From the NCBI GenBank assembly GCA_038396605.1, contig CP121690.1:2140500-2204499 (forward strand): DNA of 64,000 bases, given 5' to 3'. The translations under genes and the position numbers were made by a program. The DNA comes from Eubacteriales bacterium mix99. Lineage in GTDB: Bacteria > Bacillota > Clostridia > Caldicoprobacterales > DTU083. Every line of letters starts with the position of its first letter. Positions within the stretch are counted from its first letter, which is position 1. The notes below the pieces were generated by a model, which saw only the letters and a list, made by a program, of their open reading frames with translations, ran no database searches and was not told the DNA's origin. Shown here piece by piece: positions 24,618 to 33,531 of the stretch.

Positions 24618-25631
24618 ATGTTGACTGGGAAGCGTTGTATTCGTTCCGCTTCGGTGATTTCCCTGACTTTGCTGCTCTTTATTTTGGCGGGATGTGTCTT
24701 GTTTCCAAAGGAGGAGGAGGTACTGGCTCCTCCGCTTATGAAGCCGGTGGAAGTATCCTACAGCACCGTAAAGGCAAAGCGGGAAGATATTGTAAAGACC
24801 ATTCAGGGTTCTGCCAGCTTTGTATCCACGGAGAGCAAATATGTGTACTTTTCGGCTCGCGGAGGGAGACTGAAGGCAATCTATGTCAAACAGGGGGACA
24901 AGGTGAAGAAGGGCGATCTTCTGGCGGAGCTTTATACCGATGAGGTGGAAAGCCAGATCAAACAGCAGGAACTCCTCCTGCGCAAGGCACAGATCACGTA
25001 TGAGCAAATGAAGGAAAGCGGTGCCGATAAATATGAACTGGAGAAAGCCTACATTGACAGCAAAATCGCCGAACTGCAGCTCAAAGAGCTCAAAAAGCAG
25101 AAGGAGCAGTCCCGGCTGATATCGGATGCGGAAGGAACTGTCACTTACGTGGATACGAATATCGGTCCCGGAGACAACGTGGATGCCTTTCAGAATCTGG
25201 TACGGATTGCAAATCCGAAGGATCTGTACCTGGCGTATTCGGGCACCGATCTGTCCAGTTTTCCCATGGGGGCAAAAGTGGACGTTACCATAGGCGATAA
25301 GGGGTACCAGGGGCAGGTAATCCTGACACCGGCCAATGTTCCTTCGGATGCGGAGGAAAGCCTGAAGGAGCAGATCGGCATTTCCATAAAGGATCTGCCG
25401 AAAGATGTGGAAATGGGGGACAATGCTAAAATCGCCCTGATACTGGATGAAAGCAAGGATGCCATTGTTCTGCCCAGGCAGGCGGTACGCAATTACATGG
25501 GCCGGAAGTATGTAAACATCCTGGAGGACGGTCTGAACAATGAACGGGATGTGGAGACCGGCATTGAAACTGCCACGGAGGTGGAGGTACGCAAGGGAGT
25601 GGAAGAAGGAGAGGAAATCATTCTTCGTTGA
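24618..25631 (+). CDS. Membrane-fusion lipoprotein (HlyD/MacA-like efflux adaptor)
   Basis: A 337-residue extracytoplasmic adaptor. Signal peptide ends in LFILAGC, a good lipobox, so it should be anchored to the outer face of the membrane. It then has the half-motifs of a lipoyl/barrel-sandwich domain (GGRLKAIYVKQGDKVKKGDLLAEL before, AEGTVTYV after) flanking a helical hairpin (ESQIKQQELLLRKAQITYEQ), and a beta-barrel region (AKVDVTIGDKGYQGQV). AGGAGG precedes the start. It heads an operon with a giant FtsX-like permease and two ATPases, so it probably couples that transporter to the outside. Confidence 0.9.
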   Translation: MLTGKRCIRSASVISLTLLLFILAGCVLFPKEEEVLAPPLMKPVEVSYSTVKAKREDIVKTIQGSASFVSTESKYVYFSARGGRLKAIYVKQGDKVKKGDLLAELYTDEVESQIKQQELLLRKAQITYEQMKESGADKYELEKAYIDSKIAELQLKELKKQKEQSRLISDAEGTVTYVDTNIGPGDNVDAFQNLVRIANPKDLYLAYSGTDLSSFPMGAKVDVTIGDKGYQGQVILTPANVPSDAEESLKEQIGISIKDLPKDVEMGDNAKIALILDESKDAIVLPRQAVRNYMGRKYVNILEDGLNNERDVETGIETATEVEVRKGVEEGEEIILR

Positions 25632-25643
25632 GGGGGAATACTC

Positions 25644-28493
25644 ATGATTCGTATGGTTTTGCGCAAGATGTGGAACAACCCCTGGATGATGGCCTGCCTT
25701 TTGATCGGTTCGATCCTCGCCGTGGCAATGGTCAGCAGCATTCCCATGTATACGGACGGGGTACTGCAGAGGATGCTCACCGGGGAGTTGGAGGATTATC
25801 AGCTGGATACCGGGTATTATCCGGGCAGGTATCAGGTCAGCGGAAGCTTTTATTCCAACTATGCCCAGGAAGACCGGGCAAAGGCCTACCGTATGCTGGA
25901 CCGGACGATAACAAAAGAGCGGATACCGGAAATCCATCTGCCGGTCATCAGCAGCGCAAGGACGGTTACCATGGACTACTTTGCCGCACTGCCGGAGGTA
26001 AAGAGGGAGGAAGATCCGGAAAGACGGAATGTAAAAATAGACGGGTTACAGGGACTGGGGAAGCATGCAAAAATACTGCATGGACGGCTGTTTTCCGGAG
26101 AAAAGCAGGGAGACTGCTATGAGGTTGTTGTCACAGAGCAGGCAATGAAGGATCTGGACCTGCGTCTGGAGGAAACCTATGTGACCACTGATCTGGTGAA
26201 GAGGGTTTCCAGGCCCCTGAAATTCAAGGTGGTCGGGGTATTTGGCATGAAGGATCCGCAGAACCCCTATTGGTTTCAAAATCTGTCAGCTTACAAGTCC
26301 AGCTTTCTGATGGATTTTGACCGGATGATACAGGATTTTGTCCGGGAGGATTCCCCGCTTCTTTCCGATGCCCAGTGGTATTTTGCCTTCGATTACCATG
26401 CCATGACACTGGATGCCATGAAAGGGGTGCTGGATGCAGGCAAAATCCATAAGGCTTATTTTGACGAATACCGGAGTTTGGAATGGAAGTTTCCGGTCAA
26501 TTCCATTCTGGAGAAATACAGCATCCGGGAAGCTCAGCTGAAGCGGACCCTGTGGATGCTGCAGGTACCGATTTTGCTGATGCTGGCCTTTTATTTGTTC
26601 ATGGTTTCCCAGCTGATCATCGGGAACGAGAGAAAGGAGATCGCGGTCCTGAAAAGCAGGGGCGGGAGCGGACTGCAGGTTTTTGGCAGCTATTTTCTGG
26701 AGAGCCTGATCCTGGGGCTGACAGCTCTTTTGCTGGGCCCGCCGCTGGGAATGTTTCTTTGCAATATTCTGGGCGCCTCCAATGGATTCCTGGAGTTTGT
26801 CCAGAGGACGGCACTGCCCATCCGCCTGTCTCCGAAAGCTTATCTGTATTCCCTGTGGGCGGTTCTTTTGTTCATGCTGACGATGCTGATCCCGGCCTCC
26901 TTTGCTTCCAGGACCAATATTGTCCGGTATAATCAGAAAAAAAGCCGGGGAAGCAGACAGCCGTTCTGGAAAAGATTCTATCTGGATATTGTGCTGCTGG
27001 GCGTTTCAATATATGGACTGTATACTTATCACATGCGGCAGAATATCCTGCATATGACGGATGTGGAGGCATCTGCCGTCTCGGTGGATCCCCTGCTGTT
27101 CGTGATCTCCACTTTGTTCATTCTCGGAGCAGGGCTGGTTTTCCTGAGGATTTATCCGCTTCTGATCCGGTTTGTTTTCTGGTTGGGAAAGAAGAAATGG
27201 TCTCCCGTATTCTATGCCTCCTTTATCCAGGTAGGCCGGTCCGGCGGGCAGAACCAGTTTCTGATGCTGTTTCTCATCATGACATTGTCCATCGGGATCT
27301 TCAACGCCAATGCAGCCCGAACCATCAATACAAACTATGAAGAACGCATTCGGTATGAAAACGGGGCGGATATCGTGGCGGAGGCCTATTGGCCCAACAA
27401 TGCCCCTGCAGAGGATCTGGGGCCTTCCATGGGGGAGGAGCCTTCCGCTGATTCCGCGAAGGAAGAACCCATTGAATATCAGGAGCCGCCTTTCGGGCCA
27501 TTTGAAAATCTGAAGGGAATCCGGGAGGCAACCCGGGTATTTGTAAAGGACGGCGTCCACGTTTCCGGTATGGACAAGGAAGCCAGCCGCGTTCAGCTTA
27601 TGGGAATACTTCCGGACGAGTTTGGAAGGATTGCGTGGTTCCGAAGCGGTTTGCTCCCTCATCACATCAATGAATATCTGAACTTAATGGCACAGGATCC
27701 CCGTGCGGTTCTGCTTTCTTCTTCCTTTCGGGAGAAGTATGAGGTAAAGGAAGGCGATTCCGTATTTCTTACCTGGGGGGATCAGGGGATGATGGAATGT
27801 GTCGTTTATGCCTTTGTGGATTACTGGCCAGCGTTTAATCCAAACCAGAGGGATCAGCAGAAGGAAAAGCCCGAGTTTGCGGTGGCCAACTACTCCTATA
27901 TCCGATCCGGGATGGCATTGGAACCATATCAGATATGGCTGGACAAGGTACCGGATGCCAAAAGTGAAGAGGTGTACAACGATATCAAAAAGAAGGAAAT
28001 TGAAGTCGTTTCCCTGAAGGATACGGATCAGGCTATTATACAGATGAAAAAGGATCCGATGGTCCGGGGAATCAACGGGGTGCTGACCCTGGGCTTCATC
28101 GTAACCATGGTGATCTGCATGACGGGATTTCTTATTTACTGGATTCTGTCCATTCAAAGGCGGGCGCTGAACTTCGGCATTTTCCGCGCCATTGGATTGT
28201 CCGGACGCAAAGTCATCGGCATGCTGGCCTGTGAGCAGTTCCTGATTTCCGGCTTGTCCATTGGAATGGGAATTGTCATCGGTTTGGTTTCCAGCGGGTG
28301 GTTTGTCCCTCTTCTGCAGATTGCCAACAACACGGCGGAACAGGTACCGCCCTTTCATGTGGTCGCCAGCCCAATGGATTTTATACGGATCTTTGGAGTG
28401 GTTTTCCTCATGCTGGCGGTCTGCCTGCTGGTGCTTGGCGTCCTTGTTTCGAGGATCCGCATTGCACAGGTCATAAAACTTGGCGAAGACTGA
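25644..28493 (+). CDS. Large FtsX-like ABC transporter permease
   Basis: A 949-residue membrane protein starting 12 bases after the adaptor gene. It has an N-terminal membrane helix (MMACLLIGSILAVAMVSSI), a long extracytoplasmic domain, a first FtsX block around residues 290-440 (LLMLAFYLFMVSQLIIG, ERKEIAVLKSRGGSG), a further helix pair, a second extracytoplasmic domain with an acidic stretch near residue 600, and a final FtsX block from about residue 805 (ALNFGIFRAIGLSGRKVI, then FLMLAVCLLVLGVLV). This two-block layout is that of LolCE/MacB/BceB-like permeases acting on lipids, peptides or lipoproteins. Cargo unknown. Confidence 0.9.
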   Translation: MIRMVLRKMWNNPWMMACLLIGSILAVAMVSSIPMYTDGVLQRMLTGELEDYQLDTGYYPGRYQVSGSFYSNYAQEDRAKAYRMLDRTITKERIPEIHLPVISSARTVTMDYFAALPEVKREEDPERRNVKIDGLQGLGKHAKILHGRLFSGEKQGDCYEVVVTEQAMKDLDLRLEETYVTTDLVKRVSRPLKFKVVGVFGMKDPQNPYWFQNLSAYKSSFLMDFDRMIQDFVREDSPLLSDAQWYFAFDYHAMTLDAMKGVLDAGKIHKAYFDEYRSLEWKFPVNSILEKYSIREAQLKRTLWMLQVPILLMLAFYLFMVSQLIIGNERKEIAVLKSRGGSGLQVFGSYFLESLILGLTALLLGPPLGMFLCNILGASNGFLEFVQRTALPIRLSPKAYLYSLWAVLLFMLTMLIPASFASRTNIVRYNQKKSRGSRQPFWKRFYLDIVLLGVSIYGLYTYHMRQNILHMTDVEASAVSVDPLLFVISTLFILGAGLVFLRIYPLLIRFVFWLGKKKWSPVFYASFIQVGRSGGQNQFLMLFLIMTLSIGIFNANAARTINTNYEERIRYENGADIVAEAYWPNNAPAEDLGPSMGEEPSADSAKEEPIEYQEPPFGPFENLKGIREATRVFVKDGVHVSGMDKEASRVQLMGILPDEFGRIAWFRSGLLPHHINEYLNLMAQDPRAVLLSSSFREKYEVKEGDSVFLTWGDQGMMECVVYAFVDYWPAFNPNQRDQQKEKPEFAVANYSYIRSGMALEPYQIWLDKVPDAKSEEVYNDIKKKEIEVVSLKDTDQAIIQMKKDPMVRGINGVLTLGFIVTMVICMTGFLIYWILSIQRRALNFGIFRAIGLSGRKVIGMLACEQFLISGLSIGMGIVIGLVSSGWFVPLLQIANNTAEQVPPFHVVASPMDFIRIFGVVFLMLAVCLLVLGVLVSRIRIAQVIKLGED

Positions 28494-28571
28494 TGGCACC
28501 AATGGGATGACAATGCCGGAAACAGCGCATTACTGAAGAATCAGGAAGCCTTACAGGTCAGGGGGGATTTT

Positions 28572-29252
28572 ATGTTGCAGATCATTCGGGCAGAAAATTT
28601 GTCCCGGGAGTTTCCATCCGGGCGGGAAGTGGTCCATGCGCTGAGGGAGGTCCATATGGAGGTGGAGTCCGGCGCGCTTACCATTCTGCGCGGCCGTTCC
28701 GGTTCCGGAAAAACCACCCTCATCAATCTGATCGGGGCTTTGGATCAGCCGACGGCAGGCCGGATCTGGTTTGACGGACAGGAGATCACAGGGCTTTCTG
28801 AGGGAAAGCGGGATGAACTGCGAAAAAATAATATGGGATTTGTGTTTCAATCCATTGCGTTGATTCCCATGATGTCCGCTTATGAAAATATAGAATTTGG
28901 CCTGCGGGTTGCGGGGTTTGATCCGGGGGAAAGGAAGGACCGGGTAGAAGAATGCCTTTCCCTGGTGGGCCTTCAGAAGCGAATGCATCACCGGCCCCAG
29001 GAGCTGTCCGGCGGGGAACAGCAGCGTGTTGCCATTGCCAGGGCCATTGCCCACCGGCCGAAGGTTGTATTTGCAGATGAACCCACTGCGGAGCTGGATA
29101 CCAACATGGGGCTGCAGGTGATAAAGGTTTTCAAGGATTTGGTGCAGCAGAAAGGCCTGACTGTTGTCATGACAACTCATGATCCCAGCATGGTCGGGAT
29201 AGCGGACCGGGTCTATACCCTGGAGGATGGCAGGATTTCGGGCAGGACATAA
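28572..29252 (+). CDS. ABC transporter ATP-binding protein (LolD/MacB type)
   Basis: A complete 226-residue ATPase: Walker A GRSGSGKTT near residue 40, Q-loop FVFQSIAL, signature [15 protein letters not shown], Walker B VVFADEPT and switch histidine in MTTHD. It matches the MacB/LolD/FtsE group that works with FtsX-like permeases, and follows one directly. GGGGGG at 28560 serves as ribosome site. A second ATPase follows; the pair may act as a heterodimer. Confidence 0.93.
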   Translation: MLQIIRAENLSREFPSGREVVHALREVHMEVESGALTILRGRSGSGKTTLINLIGALDQPTAGRIWFDGQEITGLSEGKRDELRKNNMGFVFQSIALIPMMSAYENIEFGLRVAGFDPGERKDRVEECLSLVGLQKRMHHRPQELSGGEQQRVAIARAIAHRPKVVFADEPTAELDTNMGLQVIKVFKDLVQQKGLTVVMTTHDPSMVGIADRVYTLEDGRISGRT

Positions 29253-29297
29253 GAGAGCAGAAAAGCATTCAGTACCATGGATTCAAGGAGGGGCCAT

Positions 29298-30200
29298 ATG
29301 ATTCTTTGCGGGAACCTGGTAAAAATCTATAAGGCTGCAGATCTGGAGGTCGTTGCATTGCAGGGACTGGACCTCACGGTGGAGGACGGGGAACTGATGG
29401 CCATTATCGGCAACAGCGGCAGCGGCAAATCCACCCTGCTGAACATGCTGGGCGGACTGGACCGGCCTTCAGCAGGTACCCTGATCGTGGACGGCAGGGA
29501 TCTCCTGAAATTTGATGAAAAGGAATTAATCCGATACAAAAGGGAAACCGTCGGGTTTGTCTGGCAGAACAGCGCCAGGAATCTGATCCCTTATCTGACA
29601 GCATTGGAGAATGTGGAGCTGCCCATGCTTTTGAATGGCAGGGCAAAGCGGGAGCGGTCGCTGGAGCTGCTGGATATGGTCGGCCTCTCCCAGAAGCGGA
29701 ACAGCAAGCTGAGTCAGCTGTCCGGCGGAGAACAGCAGCGCGTCGCCATTGCCATTGCTCTGGCAAACAATCCCAGACTGCTCCTGGCGGATGAGCCGAC
29801 CGGCTCCGTCGACACCCGGACCGCAGATCAGATTCTGGATGTCTTTCGGGAATTTAACCGGGCGTATGGCGTGACGGTTGTCATTGTTACCCATGATCGG
29901 CGCCTGTCCAGGAAAGTGGATCGGGTGGTGGCTATACGGGATGGAAGGACCAGCAGCGAATTTATCCGCAGGAAATCCTATGCGGAGGAGATTGCAGAGA
30001 TGAAACAGTCCATTGGCGGTTTTGAGACCATTGATGAGGAATCCCATGAGGAACTGGCGGTAGTGGACCGAAGCGGCAGGCTCCAGATACCGAAGGAATA
30101 TCTGGAAGCCCTGGGCCTGAAGGATAAGAATAAGATCAAAGTGGAACTGGAAGAAAACCGGATTATCCTGATGCCTCCCGATGCGGCTGGAAAGAAATGA
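29298..30200 (+). CDS. ABC transporter ATPase with a C-terminal AbrB-like domain
   Basis: Start at 29298, fixed by AAGGAGGGG; 300 residues. Residues 1-220 or so are a normal LolD/MacB-type ATPase: Walker [45 protein letters not shown]. After a linker (about 221-250), residues 254-294 read [20 protein letters not shown] and [18 protein letters not shown], the beta-loop-helix-beta pattern of AbrB/SpoVT/MazE swapped-hairpin domains. In AbrB this unit dimerises and binds DNA; here it may dimerise the ATPase or tie transport to transcription. Same operon as the preceding ATPase and permease. Confidence 0.9.
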   Translation: MILCGNLVKIYKAADLEVVALQGLDLTVEDGELMAIIGNSGSGKSTLLNMLGGLDRPSAGTLIVDGRDLLKFDEKELIRYKRETVGFVWQNSARNLIPYLTALENVELPMLLNGRAKRERSLELLDMVGLSQKRNSKLSQLSGGEQQRVAIAIALANNPRLLLADEPTGSVDTRTADQILDVFREFNRAYGVTVVIVTHDRRLSRKVDRVVAIRDGRTSSEFIRRKSYAEEIAEMKQSIGGFETIDEESHEELAVVDRSGRLQIPKEYLEALGLKDKNKIKVELEENRIILMPPDAAGKK

Positions 30201-30774
30201 ACCTGGCTATTCTTTCAGCGATCCTACCAGTACCCCTTTCATAAAATATTTCTGCAGGAACGGATAAAGACACAGGATAGGAACTGTTGAGACAATTCTT
30301 GTTCGAATGCAGGGACTTCATCCAATCTTTGTAGCCATTCTGATAATAACGCTTAAAAAAGCTGCGGCTGTCCAGACCGATTGTACTGGAGAGTATATAA
30401 TCATACTGTGGCAGGTAAATATAACAGGTTTTGATATCTTCATACCCGGTTACCAGATCGGCCAGAAATTTTCGAATTTCATATTCCGTATAGTGGTCCC
30501 GCTGAGTCGACTTTGCATAGTCTGTAACAACATTGGAAGCAGAGACCTTGTATGCCAGACTCTCCGCATTGGAAAACGTATTGGCGATTTTATTGATAAT
30601 ACTCTGAAAGTTGGTGTTTTTCGCATCTTCCATCTGGGATTGAATGATTTTATGTGCGGAAGATATAGTAATCATATATGCGGATAACAAAATAGAGATC
30701 AGAATGATAGCCGATAAAAAAAGAGAAATAAATATTGGAATTTGGGACCGTTTTTTTGCGTTGAAGATGACCAT
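30163..30774 (-). pseudogene. Truncated membrane sensor (AraC/YesN-associated cache type), fused out of frame to a permease tail
   Basis: From the ATG at 30774 (behind AAAGGA) the protein has a basic start, one membrane helix (IFISLFLSAIILISILLSAY) and an extracellular region (SAHKIIQSQMEDAKNTNFQS, KTCYIYLPQYDYILSSTIGL, YYQNGYKDWMKSL) as in carbohydrate-responsive AraC regulators or sensor kinases of Clostridia. It then runs into foreign sequence near 30305, where the natural reading frame is that of an ABC permease. The second membrane helix, HAMP and HTH or kinase parts are absent. Its stop lies inside the end of the convergent ATPase gene. Confidence 0.8.
30207..30305 (-). pseudogene. C-terminal remnant of an LplC-type carbohydrate ABC permease
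   Basis: On the minus strand, in a frame shifted from the sensor, the codons read RTRIVSTVPILCLYPFLQ, then KYFMKGVLVGSLKE and a stop at 30207. This is the highly conserved end of LplC/YtcP-type sugar ABC permeases. Only 32 codons remain. It shows that DNA between a sensor gene and a downstream sugar transporter was deleted. Confidence 0.85.
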
Positions 30775-30928
30775 TGCTTTTTTCCTTTCTACAGTTCGTC
30801 TCTCCTTTGATTTACAAATAAATCCAGACTGCATGGGCCCCTTCCGGTTTTTGCTGCTTGATGTACCATTTCAATATTAACATGTTGCTGCCCAATTGTA
30901 TACGGTGTTTTTGTGCATGTCGGGCGGC

Positions 30929-30941
30929 AGCGGATGATTTG
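30929..30941. repeat. Left copy of a 13-bp direct repeat flanking the IS element
   Basis: AGCGGATGATTTG abuts the left terminal inverted repeat and recurs exactly at 32630-32642, next to the right end. This is the arrangement of a target-site duplication. Confidence 0.85.
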
Positions 30942-32629
30942 TGTGAATAGAAAAAGTACCTTCCAGAGTCAAAAGCCCCATAAAAGATGAAGGGGTAAGT
31001 TCCGGAAAGGGCTTGGAATAGAGGCTTGAAGAGATGATATTGAAGGTGTGGAAAGTGTGAAATTGATAAAAATGATCAATTGGAAGAAAATTTGGGCATG
31101 GCAAACAGACCTGAAAAAAATTAAAATTTCAAAGCTGAAAGATTAAATTCCACAAGTCAAAGATGAGCTGGAGTTGTCTGTGTACCGCCGGAAATAAATG
31201 CTGCAAAAGGTTGGGACTGTAGTTATTCCGCTATTTTGCGAAAATAAGTTCCGGTTTCAGCACTACATCATCACGATCTATTTCTCTTATGTTCAGAACC
31301 TTCGGCACGTCCTTACCGTAAAGAAAGCAAAAGACCTCAAAAGGTGTTTTATCACCAAGGGACTTTCGGGGTGCCGAATTAATGTGGGAAAACATAAGAT
31401 CAATGCTTTCCTGCGTTAGACCGCTGAGGGGATAAGAGTTCGGGATGATATCACGCACGTAGTTGTGGTTGTTTTCGACATGTGGCTTTTGGCATGATTG
31501 CATAGGGTCGCAATAGAATATGCTAAGCCGCGAATTGCCGGATGGATTCAACTCAAAAAGTCGGTGCATCTCAAATTCGGGCCCACGGTCTGTGAGCAAG
31601 ACAGGAAATAGTTTGGAGAATTGTTCCGCTCCAAGCTTTTCCTGAAGCCAGTCGATGCTTTTCGCCATGCTCTCACTGGTTTTATGCGGGTGCAGGAACC
31701 CAATCATGAAAGCAGTTTTGGGGAACAGGAAAGTCTGAATGTAAGGCCCTTCCTGACTATTGTAGACGGTATCCATTTCCACTGTTGGCGTTTCCGGATT
31801 TTCAGACAGGAAGTGCAGATAATCGGCGTATTTCCGTCCTTCATAGTTCGCCGGGGCCTTACGTTTTTTGTATTTTTGCCGGAACTGTTTGCGATTGACC
31901 TGTTCCTTGAGGGAAAAGTTGTCTACGCCATACTCTTTGAAGATTCCGCTTTCAATGTAATTATACAATGTCCTTTCACACTGTTTTACCTCTGGGTGCG
32001 CGGAAAGGATCTGATGAATGGACTGCCCTTTCTTAAGCAGGGGAACAAGAATTTGGGCAATGGAGTCACACTCTCCGGTTGTGAGGTTGACGCCCTCGCG
32101 GGTCTCGACAAGATCATCGTGGTATTTCTTATCAGCGGATACCGCGTTGTAGTAATACTTATCGAGATGGCATCCGGGGCTGTCCTTGCATTTGTTGCAG
32201 GCTCCCGGAGATTTGTCACGGCGATTACATATGGGCTCTTCATAGAAGACGCATTTTTTAACGCAGGGCTTTGTTGGGCAGGTGCGCATTTTGGTGCACA
32301 CAATGGGATGATTAAACGGATTGCGGGGTTTAAATCTGCGGTGCTTCCTGATTTCCTTTGCGACGGTGGTGGCATCTTTTCCGATGGTCCGTGCAATGGA
32401 TGATTTGGTGGAATTGTTTTCAATTCCAACCTGGATGATCTTTCTGTCCTCCAAAGATAGATGAGTATTGTCATGAAGCAGTTGTCTCTTCATAATCATT
32501 GGCCTCCTTTGGCGGTACACCTTCATTATGAACTGTGGAACCTGGATTTGCAATCTTATTCTGGAATTTACCGTAAGACTTACGTCCAATGAGGTCGCTT
32601 GACTCTGGATGTTACTTTTTCTATTCACG
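30942..32629 (-). mobile_element. IS30-like insertion sequence with 30-bp terminal inverted repeats
   Basis: The ends are inverted copies of one sequence: GTGAATAGAAAAAGTA, three bases, then TCCAGAGTCAA. They lie at 30943-30972 on the plus strand and 32599-32628 on the minus strand and match at 28 of 30 positions. The 1.69-kb element holds one transposase gene on the minus strand. It is flanked by exact 13-bp direct repeats, longer than the 2-3 bp normally made by IS30 elements. About 260 bases between the transposase stop and the left end hold no recognised gene. Confidence 0.85.
31231..32493 (-). CDS. IS30-family transposase
   Basis: A 420-residue DDE transposase from the ATG at 32493, behind AAAGGAGG; the frame is open further upstream but those codons are not family-like. 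N-terminal HTH: LSLEDRKIIQVGIENNSTKS, TIGKDATTVAKEIRKHR. A cysteine-rich insert (about residues 65-115, with CxxxxCPTKPC and GACNKCKDSPGC) looks like a zinc-binding knuckle, known in a Clostridia subgroup of this family. The catalytic triad is Asp in VEMDTVY, Asp in LLTDRGPEF and Glu in HVENNHNYVRDIIP. The gene looks intact and so possibly active. Confidence 0.93.
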   Translation of the reverse strand: MKRQLLHDNTHLSLEDRKIIQVGIENNSTKSSIARTIGKDATTVAKEIRKHRRFKPRNPFNHPIVCTKMRTCPTKPCVKKCVFYEEPICNRRDKSPGACNKCKDSPGCHLDKYYYNAVSADKKYHDDLVETREGVNLTTGECDSIAQILVPLLKKGQSIHQILSAHPEVKQCERTLYNYIESGIFKEYGVDNFSLKEQVNRKQFRQKYKKRKAPANYEGRKYADYLHFLSENPETPTVEMDTVYNSQEGPYIQTFLFPKTAFMIGFLHPHKTSESMAKSIDWLQEKLGAEQFSKLFPVLLTDRGPEFEMHRLFELNPSGNSRLSIFYCDPMQSCQKPHVENNHNYVRDIIPNSYPLSGLTQESIDLMFSHINSAPRKSLGDKTPFEVFCFLYGKDVPKVLNIREIDRDDVVLKPELIFAK

Positions 32630-32642
32630 AGCGGATGATTTG
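32630..32642. repeat. Right copy of the 13-bp direct repeat flanking the IS element
   Basis: Exact second copy of AGCGGATGATTTG, directly outside the right terminal inverted repeat. Confidence 0.85.
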
Positions 32643-32664
32643 CATCTGCCCCTGCATTTTTCCA

Positions 32665-32693
32665 TTGACAGGAGGAAAGATCTCGTCTATGCT
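32665..32693 (+). promoter_or_regulatory. Sigma-A promoter of the serine dehydratase operon
   Basis: TTGACA at 32665-32670 and TATGCT at 32688-32693, spaced 17 bases. The leader of about 155 bases contains three copies of AATAAACAG (32734, 32771 and 32810) and two of AGATTATGT. Confidence 0.65.
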
Positions 32694-32856
32694 TGAACTG
32701 GCAGGAAATTGGGCCGAAAGATTATGTGGGCCCAATAAACAGCTAAACGGTGAAGATCACGGCAGATCCAAATAAACAGACAAATGGCGAGAGATTATGT
32801 ACAGGATTAAATAAACAGGATGGGAAGAATAAAAGTGGACAGGAGGAAACGCGGGG

Positions 32857-33516
32857 ATGAATGCATTTGATATCATCGGCCCGGTGATGATTGGGCCTTC
32901 CAGTTCTCATACTGCCGGCGCTGTACGGATTGGGAATGTTGCCCGCAATATATTCGGGAAGCAGCCGGACAAAGCGGAGATTCGTCTTTATAATTCCTTT
33001 TCCGGGACAGGAAAGGGCCATGGTACGGATAAGGCATTGATTGCGGGAATCCTGGGTTATGCTCCGGATGACGGCAGAATTGCAAATGCCTATGAAGAGG
33101 CAAAGCAAGTGGGAATGAAGCCGGTGGTTCGGTTTTTAGGGGATAATCCTTCATTTCATGTCAATACGGCGGAGCTTTTTTTGCAAAAGGGGAAGGATAA
33201 GATGAGGATTACCGGAAAATCCGTTGGGGGCGGACGAATTGTAATCACCCGGATTGGCGAATATGAGACGGAATATACCGGGGATTATCCCTGTCTGATG
33301 ACCGTTCACAGGGATGTTCCCGGTGTAGTCTCAGAGGTGACCGGTTATCTGGCAAGGATGAAGGTGAATATCGCCTTTATGCGATTGTATCGAACCCAAA
33401 AAGGTTCCAGGGTATTGATGATGGTTGAAACGGACAATCCCATTCCTTTTGAAATAGAGGGACTGCTCTCCAGTCGTCCATATATTGAGAAAGCAGCTAT
33501 TTTACGTGGAAAGTGA
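32857..33516 (+). CDS. sdaAB: L-serine dehydratase, iron-sulfur type, beta subunit
   Basis: A 219-residue subunit of the oxygen-sensitive enzyme that converts L-serine to pyruvate and ammonia. It opens with FDIIGPVMIGPSSSHTAGA, the substrate-loop signature, followed by GTGKGHGTDKALIAGILG. The C-terminal part (YPCLMTVHRDVPGVVSEVTG) is the ACT-like regulatory domain found on the beta subunit of two-part enzymes. AGGAGG precedes the start. The alpha subunit follows after 15 bases. Confidence 0.96.
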   Translation: MNAFDIIGPVMIGPSSSHTAGAVRIGNVARNIFGKQPDKAEIRLYNSFSGTGKGHGTDKALIAGILGYAPDDGRIANAYEEAKQVGMKPVVRFLGDNPSFHVNTAELFLQKGKDKMRITGKSVGGGRIVITRIGEYETEYTGDYPCLMTVHRDVPGVVSEVTGYLARMKVNIAFMRLYRTQKGSRVLMMVETDNPIPFEIEGLLSSRPYIEKAAILRGK

Positions 33517-33531
33517 AAGCGGGGAACAGAT

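Noticed and set aside
31180-32520. GTGTACCGCC and its inverted copy as the ends of the IS element
   Set aside because: The 10-bp pair lies inside the much longer 30-bp inverted repeats flanked by direct repeats, so it is at most a subterminal site. A related TGTACCGCC at 19675 is probably chance.
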